Source of the DNA: Shewanella woodyi ATCC 51908
GTDB taxonomy: Bacteria; Pseudomonadota; Gammaproteobacteria; Enterobacterales; Shewanellaceae
Assembly (NCBI RefSeq): GCF_000019525.1
Contig: NC_010506.1
Span: forward strand, 1,550,001 to 1,614,000
DNA: 64,000 nucleotides
Direction: 5' to 3'
Made by a program: the position numbers and the translations under genes. Numbering within the stretch: position 1 is the stretch's first letter; each line of letters begins with the position of its first letter. Under the pieces are notes generated by a model, which was given only the letters and a program-made list of their open reading frames with translations, was not told the DNA's origin and made no database searches. Positions 58,109 to 64,000 of the stretch are shown piece after piece.

Positions 58109-58666
58109 ATCGCCTCCAATTCAGAATGTGGGCGCATTCTAGCGCTCTTTTTATTCATTGGCGATGATTTGCATCAGGTAATGTCGATTAGCTCAGCTTT
58201 CTGGCCGATGATTTTAAGGTAAGCCCTGATTGGTTGTTTGCAGATTTTTACCATTAAATGAAAATTGTGACTATTTAAGCATATTTTTTAAAAATAAATT
58301 CATAAGTTAAAACTGAGTATTTAGAGGTGTTTTTGTGTATTTATCCCCTTAGTATTACAGGTTCTATGTAAGGTGCTGTTTTACGGAGTTTATATAGTGT
58401 TCGAATTATCTCTTATTATTATCTCTTTTATTTTTAGTTGCTTATTGTTCGTCATTACTTTGCCGTAAACGTAAGGTTTGTGGTTTTCTTAGTTCAAAGT
58501 CAAGTATAAGTATCAGCTAAGTTCCCCCAGTGGATGCTATTGATGAAAAAGAGCAACTAATGGTTTTTTTCAGTTAACTTAATATTTGGGGCTTGACAGC
58601 CCCATAGAAAAAAAGCAATTCTGTATCCATAGATTTTCACGTTTATTTGGATAGCTTAATTTTCTG
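58109..58666. other. 558-bp AT-rich region between slyD and thrL
   Basis: This region should hold the promoters of slyD (minus) and of the thr operon (plus). I see no strong palindrome or repeat. One short hydrophobic ORF (58397-58468) is listed separately. No confident -35/-10 pair is visible for the thr leader. Confidence 0.45.
58397..58468 (+). CDS. Candidate 23-residue hydrophobic small protein
   Basis: A GTG-started ORF of 24 codons encoding an almost wholly hydrophobic peptide (FELSLIIISFIFSCLLFVI), enough for one membrane helix. CGGAG lies 10 nt upstream of the GTG. The AT-rich context makes chance ORFs common, so this is only a candidate. Confidence 0.2.
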   Translation: MFELSLIIISFIFSCLLFVITLP

Positions 58667-58738
58667 ATGCATTGCCTAAATCGAGTTGTAACCACCATTA
58701 TTACAACCACCACGATTACATTCGTGGGGGCAGGCTAA
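58667..58738 (+). CDS. thrL: ThrL leader peptide
   Basis: A 23-residue leader peptide. Residues 9-18 read TTIITTTTIT and hold seven Thr and three Ile, the codons that sense threonine and isoleucine, and the peptide ends GAG as in E. coli ThrL. It lies just upstream of the thr attenuator and thrA. Confidence 0.9.
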   Translation: MHCLNRVVTTIITTTTITFVGAG

Positions 58739-58800
58739 ACGTACTTAAATTTTTTTGAATATGACAAGCCCGCTCCCACACCAAGGAGCGGGCTTTTTTG
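58720..58800 (+). promoter_or_regulatory. thr operon attenuator
   Basis: The terminator is AGCCCGCTCC and GGAGCGGGCT around CACACCAA, followed by six T (58767-58799). The antiterminator pairs GTGGGGGCAGGCT (inside the end of thrL) with AGCCCGCTCCCAC with one mismatch. Stalling at Thr/Ile codons would favour the antiterminator and let transcription reach thrA. Confidence 0.9.
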
Positions 58801-58835
58801 TTTCTTAGGTATTTGGCGCGGTACAAGGAGAAAGT

Positions 58836-61301
58836 ATGAAAGTAATGAAGTTTGGCGGTACCTCGCTGGCTAATTGGCAACGATTTAGTGCGGCAGCGGC
58901 CATTGTCGCTGATACAGCAAAAGATGAGTCCGTGGCAGTGGTATTATCGGCACCAGCAACAGTGACAAATGGGTTGCTGGAGATGGTTGACCTTGCAATT
59001 CAAGGTGGCGATTTTAAGTCGGTACTAGCGAATGTTGAGCGCGTATTTACGGCATTGTATCAAGATGCTAGCTCCACACTGTCACCTTCTCAGCTATCTC
59101 TGCTTATGGATAAGTTAACTGAGCAACTTAGCTTCTGGGAAAAGAAGCTGCTTGGTATCAATTTGCTCAATGAGTGCCCCGATTTTGTTCGCGCTGAAGT
59201 TTTAGTTTGCGGCGAGAAGCTCTCTTCTGCATTGATGGTCGAATTGATGTTGACCAAGGAGATAAGTTCAGATTTACTTGTACCTCAAGCCTTGTTTGTT
59301 GCCGATGGCGAGCCACTCGAGTCGGTCGTTGATATTGAGTCAAGTAAAGCTAAATTCAAACAAGTGCCGCTGGAGAGTAAACGAGTTTGGGTGATGCCAG
59401 GCTTTACCGCTGGAGACCGGGAGGGAAGGATAGTGACTCTTGGGCGTAATGGCTCAGATTATTCTGCAGCGGTTTTGTCAGCCTGTATCGATGCCAGTTG
59501 CTGCGAGATCTGGACTGATGTTGACGGGGTTTACAATACTGATCCACGTGTTGTTGCTGATGCAAAACTTCTCTCTCAGCTGAGTTACCAAGAGGCGATG
59601 GAGCTCTCCTATTTTGGCGCAAAAGTACTTCACCCTAAGACTATCTCTCCTATTGCCCGCTACCACATCCCTTGTTATATCCGTAACAGTTTTAACCCTT
59701 CTGCCATAGGCACCTTAGTCTCAAATGAGGCGGATAAAAGCGGCTTGAATGTGAAGGCCATCTCTAACCTTGATGCGCAGACGATGTTTGATATCTCAGG
59801 CCCTGGGATGAAAGGCATGGTCGGGATGGCGAGTCGGACGCTAGGTGCCATCTCCCGTGCTGGTGTCTCAATCTCTCTTATTACTCAAAGCTCTTCTGAG
59901 TACAGCATCAGTTTCTGTATTGCGACTCAAGATGCTCATAAAGCAAAAGCTTCATTGGAGTTGGAGTTCGAGTTAGAGCTGAAAAATGAGATCTTAGAGC
60001 CGATTGAGATGCGAGATAACTTAGCTATCGTTTCATTGATTGGAGATGGCATGCGCACCCATAAAGGGGTTGCTGGCAAATTTTTTCAAGCATTGGCGCA
60101 AGCGTCGGTGAACATCGTTGCGATAGCACAGGGATCTTCGGAGCGTTCCATCTCGACCGTTATCGAACAGCGTAAGATTAAGCATGCTATCTCAGCCTGT
60201 CACCAAAGCTTCTTTGATGTACAGCACTACCTAGACGTATTTCTTGTGGGGTGTGGCAATGTTGGTGCAGGTCTGCTTGAGCAGATCAAACAGCAAACTC
60301 AGATGTTAAAGCAGGAGCATATCACTATTCGCGTGTGTGGTATCGCTAACTCACGCCACATGCTTCTTGATGCCGAAGGCGTCGACCTGAACAGCTGGCA
60401 AGGGCTGCTCAGTGATAGCCAAACTGAGTGCGATCTCGACTTTATGTTGCAGTGGGCCAAAGAGCAGCAGCTACTTAACCCTGTGCTGGTGGATTGTACC
60501 TCTAGTGAGTATGTGTCCAATAAATATCTGGATGTGATGAATGCGGGTCTGCATGTCGTGACGCCAAACAAGAAATCAAATACTCGTGATATTGAGTACT
60601 ACCGTGCACTGCGCCAAACCGCCCTTAAGCAGCGTAGACAGTTTCTTTATGAAACCACTGTTGGTGCTGGGCTACCTGTTATTGATAACCTTAAAAAGTT
60701 ACTGTTTGCTGGTGATAAGCTGCTTAAGTTTAATGGCATATTATCGGGTTCTCTGTCATATATTTTTGGCATGCTCGATGAGGGGATGACACTCTCTGAG
60801 GCGACAGGAATTGCGCGAGATAAATGTTTTACAGAGCCCGATCCTAGAGACGATCTCAGTGGCATGGACGTTGCTCGCAAGGTGTTGATTTTAGCCCGTG
60901 AAGTAGGATTGGAGCTGGAGCTCAGTGACATCACTATTGAATCAGTGTTACCTGATGACTTTGATGCCAGTGGAGATGTAGAGACCTTTATGGCTAACTT
61001 ACCTAAGCTGGATCAGCAGATTGCACAGTGGGTTGAGAAAGCGCGCTCAGAAGGAAAGGTACTGCGTTATTTGGGGCAAATTGACGATGATGGATGCCGC
61101 GTCAAGATAGCTGAAGTGGATGCTGATGACCCTCTTTATAGCGTCAAAGGTGGTGAAAATGCGTTGGCTTTCTATAGCCGTTATTATCAACCAATTCCGT
61201 TCGTACTTCGCGGCTATGGTGCGGGTACCGATGTGACAGCTGCTGGTGCATTTGCTGATCTGCTTAGAACATTAAACTGGACTCGGGAGATGAGTGCATG
61301 A
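58836..61301 (+). CDS. thrA: Bifunctional aspartokinase I/homoserine dehydrogenase I (ThrA)
   Basis: An 821-residue bifunctional enzyme for the first and third steps of the threonine branch. The N-terminal aspartokinase has [12 protein letters not shown] and the catalytic [20 protein letters not shown]; a pair of ACT domains (about 315-460) senses threonine; the homoserine dehydrogenase starts with [13 protein letters not shown] near residue 470 and holds [17 protein letters not shown] and [17 protein letters not shown]. Length matches E. coli ThrA (820). Its stop overlaps the start of a 30-codon ORF. Confidence 0.97.
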   Translation: MKVMKFGGTSLANWQRFSAAAAIVADTAKDESVAVVLSAPATVTNGLLEMVDLAIQGGDFKSVLANVERVFTALYQDASSTLSPSQLSLLMDKLTEQLSFWEKKLLGINLLNECPDFVRAEVLVCGEKLSSALMVELMLTKEISSDLLVPQALFVADGEPLESVVDIESSKAKFKQVPLESKRVWVMPGFTAGDREGRIVTLGRNGSDYSAAVLSACIDASCCEIWTDVDGVYNTDPRVVADAKLLSQLSYQEAMELSYFGAKVLHPKTISPIARYHIPCYIRNSFNPSAIGTLVSNEADKSGLNVKAISNLDAQTMFDISGPGMKGMVGMASRTLGAISRAGVSISLITQSSSEYSISFCIATQDAHKAKASLELEFELELKNEILEPIEMRDNLAIVSLIGDGMRTHKGVAGKFFQALAQASVNIVAIAQGSSERSISTVIEQRKIKHAISACHQSFFDVQHYLDVFLVGCGNVGAGLLEQIKQQTQMLKQEHITIRVCGIANSRHMLLDAEGVDLNSWQGLLSDSQTECDLDFMLQWAKEQQLLNPVLVDCTSSEYVSNKYLDVMNAGLHVVTPNKKSNTRDIEYYRALRQTALKQRRQFLYETTVGAGLPVIDNLKKLLFAGDKLLKFNGILSGSLSYIFGMLDEGMTLSEATGIARDKCFTEPDPRDDLSGMDVARKVLILAREVGLELELSDITIESVLPDDFDASGDVETFMANLPKLDQQIAQWVEKARSEGKVLRYLGQIDDDGCRVKIAEVDADDPLYSVKGGENALAFYSRYYQPIPFVLRGYGAGTDVTAAGAFADLLRTLNWTREMSA

Positions 61302-61390
61302 GTGTGAATATACTTAGCGAGCAACTTTTGATGAGAAGCACAGATACTGGTGTCAGTCTGATGAGTATGAAGAAGGGATGTTCTCTATGA
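61298..61390 (+). CDS. 30-residue ORF bridging thrA and thrB
   Basis: An ORF of 31 codons whose ATG overlaps the thrA stop (ATGA at 61298-61301) and whose TGA overlaps the preferred thrB start (ATGA at 61387-61390). It carries AGAAGGG near its end, which is the ribosome-binding site of thrB. The peptide ([20 protein letters not shown]...) resembles nothing I know. It may mainly pass ribosomes from thrA to thrB rather than make a functional protein. Confidence 0.4.
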   Translation: MSVNILSEQLLMRSTDTGVSLMSMKKGCSL

Positions 61391-62322
61391 GTTTAACGGT
61401 TTACGCCCCAGCTTCTATGGGAAATGTTGGAGTCGGTTACGATCTCTTGGGCGCTGCGCTTGCGCCGATTGATGGCAGTTTATTGGGGGATAAAGTCTCC
61501 ATTGCTGCATCTACTTCTGGAGTGCAATTAAAGGTGGAGGGCCATTGGGCTGATAAGCTTCCACCAGAGCCGAAGGAGAATATTGTTTATCAATGTGCAC
61601 TATTTTTTATGGAGCAGCTAAATAAGCAAGATGGGGTTGCACTTACTTTAGAGAAAAACCTTCCAGTCGGGAGTGGCTTAGGATCAAGTGCGAGTTCGGT
61701 TGTTGCGGCCCTCTATGCGTTAAATGAGTATTTTGACAGACCCTATGATAAGCAAGCTTTACTGCGACTGATGGGGGAGTTTGAAGGCAAGATAAGTGGC
61801 TCTGTTCATTATGATAATGTCGCGCCCTGTTATTTAGGTGGGATGCAGTTGATGTTAGATACACAAGCGAAAGTGTGTGACAGCATCCCTTCGTTTGAAA
61901 ACTGGTACTGGGTTGTTGCCTATCCTGGTATCTCCCTTTCGACCTCTAAGATGCGTGAACTCTTGCCAGATCATTATGACAAGTCTGTTGCTATCGACTT
62001 TGGGCGTAACTTAAGTGCTTTTGTTCACGCTTCATATCAACAAGATGCTGAGCTGGCTATTTCGGTATTGAAAGATGTCATGGCTGAGCCTTATCGCGCA
62101 TCGGCCATTCCTGGTTATGAGCTAGCCAGAGACGCGTTAGATAAGTTAGGCATGTTGTCGACGGGGATCTCAGGAAGCGGGCCGACACTCTTCTCTGTTA
62201 CCGATAGCTTAGAGACGGCGCAAGCAGCGCAGGCCTGGTTAGACTCAAACTATGTTGAGCAAGGGCTTGGCTTCTCTCATATATGTAAGCTCGATGCCTT
62301 AGGCACTCGCACAATAGATTAA
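61387..62322 (+). CDS. thrB: Homoserine kinase ThrB
   Basis: A 311-residue GHMP kinase that phosphorylates homoserine. The ATP-binding motif is PVGSGLGSSASSVVAALYA near residue 91; STGISGSGPTLFSV is the C-terminal GHMP motif. I choose ATG at 61387, 9 nt after AGAAGGG, over ATG at 61378, which would be only one base from it; this also matches the E. coli N-terminus. It follows thrA in the thr operon. Confidence 0.96.
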   Translation: MSLTVYAPASMGNVGVGYDLLGAALAPIDGSLLGDKVSIAASTSGVQLKVEGHWADKLPPEPKENIVYQCALFFMEQLNKQDGVALTLEKNLPVGSGLGSSASSVVAALYALNEYFDRPYDKQALLRLMGEFEGKISGSVHYDNVAPCYLGGMQLMLDTQAKVCDSIPSFENWYWVVAYPGISLSTSKMRELLPDHYDKSVAIDFGRNLSAFVHASYQQDAELAISVLKDVMAEPYRASAIPGYELARDALDKLGMLSTGISGSGPTLFSVTDSLETAQAAQAWLDSNYVEQGLGFSHICKLDALGTRTID

Positions 62323-62349
62323 TAAGTATTGAAAAAGGTAGTTAAACCT

Positions 62350-63630
62350 ATGGAACTGTATAACTTAAAACACCCCTCACAAGTGGTTAATTTTGCCCAA
62401 GCGCTCACGTTAGGCCTAGGTAAAGACAGAGGCTTGTTTTTTCCTAAATCTATTCCTGTATTAGAGGATATGGACTCGCTATTGGCACTGCCGTTTGTCG
62501 AGCGTAGCAAAAAGGTATTAGGTGCTTGGCTCGCCAGTGAGATAGGGCAGGAGAGAGTTGACTCCCTCGTTGAGAAAGCTTTTAACTTCGACCTTAAACT
62601 GGCTAAAGCTGATGAGCATCGTTACTGCCTAGAGCTGTTTCATGGCCCTACCTTAGCCTTTAAAGATTTTGGAGCCCGCTTTATGGCCCAGTGTCTGAAT
62701 GAGCTTGCGGGTGATGACAAAATTAATATATTGACGGCCACCTCCGGTGATACTGGCGCTGCTGTTGCAGATGCTTTCTTTGGGCTGGATAAGATCCAAG
62801 TTGTGGTGTTATACCCTAAAGGTAAGATAAGTGTTCTTCAGGAGAAGATGTTTACCACGCTAGGGGACAATATTCACACTGTGTCGGTTGAGTCAGATTT
62901 TGATGCTTGTCAGGACTTAGTTAAGCGAGCATTTGAAGACAGTGATGTACGTGATGGTTTGCACTTAAACTCTGCAAATTCAATTAACATCAGCCGTTTG
63001 CTAGCGCAGATCTGTTACTACTTTGAAGCAGTTGCTCAGTTTAAGCGCGAGCACAAGCAAGATCCTGTCATCGCGGTTCCAAGTGGTAATTTTGGTAACC
63101 TAACTGCGGGCTTATTTGCTAAGGCGATGGGGTTACCTGTAGCAAGATTTGTTGCTGCAACCAATAGTAACGATACCGTGCCTCGCTATCTTGATAAGGG
63201 GGACTGGTTGCCACATGCTACGGTTGCCACTATGTCTAATGCAATGGATGTATCTGAGCCAAGTAACTGGCCAAGGGTTGAGGCGGTAGTTGAGAAGATG
63301 GGGTGGTCGCTAGCCGACATTACTGGTGTTGCTTTATCGGAGCAGGATACTTCAAAGGCGCTGAGTGAGCTGAATCGTCAAGGTTACCTCTGTGAGCCCC
63401 ATGCTGCCATTGCTGCACAGGCGCTGAGTCTAACTCAGTCTGATGGCGAGAGGGGGATATTCTTAGGGACAGCGCATCCTGCTAAGTTTAAGGATGTGGT
63501 CGATAGAGAGCTTGAGGTCAATCTACCTCTACCTCAAGAACTTGCAGCGGTGGAGAAGAAGGATATCTTGTCTGTCACATTGCCTGCAGATTTTGGGCAA
63601 CTCAAACAACACCTTTTCAAGATTCTCTAG
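62350..63630 (+). CDS. thrC: Threonine synthase ThrC
   Basis: A 426-residue PLP enzyme that converts phosphohomoserine to threonine. The PLP Lys is in FHGPTLAFKDFGARFM near residue 105, and TATSGDTGAAVADAF and AVPSGNFGNLTAGL are family motifs. ATG at 62350 (MELYNLKHPSQ) matches the E. coli start (MKLYNLKD); the frame upstream to TTG at 62329 is not used. Last gene of the thr operon; a terminator follows. Confidence 0.97.
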   Translation: MELYNLKHPSQVVNFAQALTLGLGKDRGLFFPKSIPVLEDMDSLLALPFVERSKKVLGAWLASEIGQERVDSLVEKAFNFDLKLAKADEHRYCLELFHGPTLAFKDFGARFMAQCLNELAGDDKINILTATSGDTGAAVADAFFGLDKIQVVVLYPKGKISVLQEKMFTTLGDNIHTVSVESDFDACQDLVKRAFEDSDVRDGLHLNSANSINISRLLAQICYYFEAVAQFKREHKQDPVIAVPSGNFGNLTAGLFAKAMGLPVARFVAATNSNDTVPRYLDKGDWLPHATVATMSNAMDVSEPSNWPRVEAVVEKMGWSLADITGVALSEQDTSKALSELNRQGYLCEPHAAIAAQALSLTQSDGERGIFLGTAHPAKFKDVVDRELEVNLPLPQELAAVEKKDILSVTLPADFGQLKQHLFKIL

Positions 63631-63647
63631 TGTTTGAACTTATTTAT

Positions 63648-63676
63648 AAAAAGGAGGGCGTACCCTCCTTTTTTAT
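63648..63676 (+). terminator. Rho-independent terminator of the thr operon
   Basis: AAAGGAGGG and CCCTCCTTT pair around CGTA, followed by a T-run. Confidence 0.9.
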
Positions 63677-63845
63677 TAGCTAGTGAATGATTGTCTACCG
63701 AAAATTACCTTTGTTAAAAGTAATGATGATACTTGTGGGTATCGACTTTGATTTTTACATATAAAGTTTGATCTTAGAGGCTTAATTTACACTGAGCTAT
63801 CCAGTTCACTTGTGTATCACCACGTATCCTGCTTCAAATAATTGG

Positions 63846-63861
63846 TGTGATCTCTGTCACA
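63846..63861. promoter_or_regulatory. CRP site
   Basis: TGTGATCTCTGTCACA matches the CRP consensus TGTGA-N6-TCACA at all ten core positions. It is centred about 66 bp upstream of the lipoprotein gene at the right edge. Confidence 0.7.
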
Positions 63862-63919
63862 ACTTTTTGTTTTCAATTTGTATATCTTGCCTCGCAGTTT
63901 TTCAGATAGGTTCCAAATT

Positions 63920-64000
63920 GTGTATAAAATTTTGACTGCCATGCTTATCTCTCTCATGCTGACAGCATGCTCCTCGATGGATGAACCAGAGCTGTATCAT
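63920..64000 (+). CDS. N-terminus of a putative lipoprotein (cut by window edge)
   Basis: An open frame of 27 codons from GTG at 63920 to the window end encodes a signal peptide (hydrophobic residues 4-15) and a lipobox LTAC followed by SSMDEPELYH. Ser after the Cys favours the outer membrane. AGG lies about 9 nt upstream. The rest of the gene is outside the window, so no function can be given. A perfect CRP palindrome lies upstream. Confidence 0.6.
   Translation, partial: MYKILTAMLISLMLTACSSMDEPELYH

Overview
The window looks like chromosomal DNA of a marine Shewanella or close relative (Gammaproteobacteria, Alteromonadales). The evidence is gene order and protein type. I remember the run gltD-gltB-yhcC-hptA-oxyR-cyaC-mutH-nudH-ptsP-tauE-thyA-nhaA-nhaR, and the later blocks rpoE-rseABC-lepA-lepB-rnc-era-recO-pdxJ-acpS, ffh-rpsP-rimM-trmD-rplS-aroF-tyrA-hcp-hcr and raiA to thrABC, from Shewanella oneidensis. 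The stand-alone ArcB-type Hpt protein and cytochrome c' also fit. Most of the window is conserved housekeeping DNA. Species assignment is inference.

Layout. 1-9.6 kb (mostly minus strand): DUF2721 fragment, cobD/cbiB, mtnN, two secreted unknowns, gltD and gltB. 10-13.8 kb: yhcC, hptA, oxyR and a membrane class III adenylate cyclase. 14-14.5 kb: a MITE-like element that reads into the 3' end of mutH. 14.4-20.5 kb: mutH, a 690-bp gap with DnaA-box-like motifs, nudH, ptsP, a TauE-type exporter and thyA; lgt, expected before thyA, is missing. 20.8-25.6 kb: a frameshifted nhaA, a small secreted protein, nhaR, sdhE-ygfX and nadB. 25.8-35.7 kb: the sigma-E operon, lepA-lepB-rnc-era, recO, a second inverted MITE copy, pdxJ-acpS. 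35.9-38.8 kb: a GH110-type galactosidase, an amphi-Trp protein and an Mpo1-like protein. 38.9-51.1 kb: a CNNM transporter, ypjD, ffh, the rpsP operon, aroF-tyrA and hcp-hcr.

51.2-54.9 kb is the most unusual part. pheA encodes a P-protein with an extra C-terminal domain resembling a degenerate DAHP synthase. It is preceded by a complete pheL attenuator. Between attenuator and pheA lies a 51-bp tandem array, and further upstream a related 50-bp array. In both arrays each unit can fold into a hairpin whose stem differs between arrays in a compensatory way, while the loop keeps a GGA core. Beyond them, two diverged tandem copies (about 233 bp each) of another element also carry compensatory stem changes, suggesting an unrecognised structured RNA between raiA and pheL.

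55-64 kb: cytochrome b561, cytochrome c', trpR, a small membrane protein, slyD, then thrL-thrA-thrB-thrC with a full threonine attenuator and a 30-codon ORF joining thrA to thrB by ATGA overlaps at both ends. The right edge cuts a lipoprotein gene preceded by a perfect CRP palindrome.

The genes cover nitrogen assimilation (gltBD), aromatic and threonine synthesis with leader-peptide attenuation, ribosome and RNA maturation, envelope stress (RpoE-RseABC), redox and nitrosative stress (oxyR, hcp-hcr) and cAMP/Arc signalling. Functions are assigned from protein sequence recognised by eye; no database search was run.
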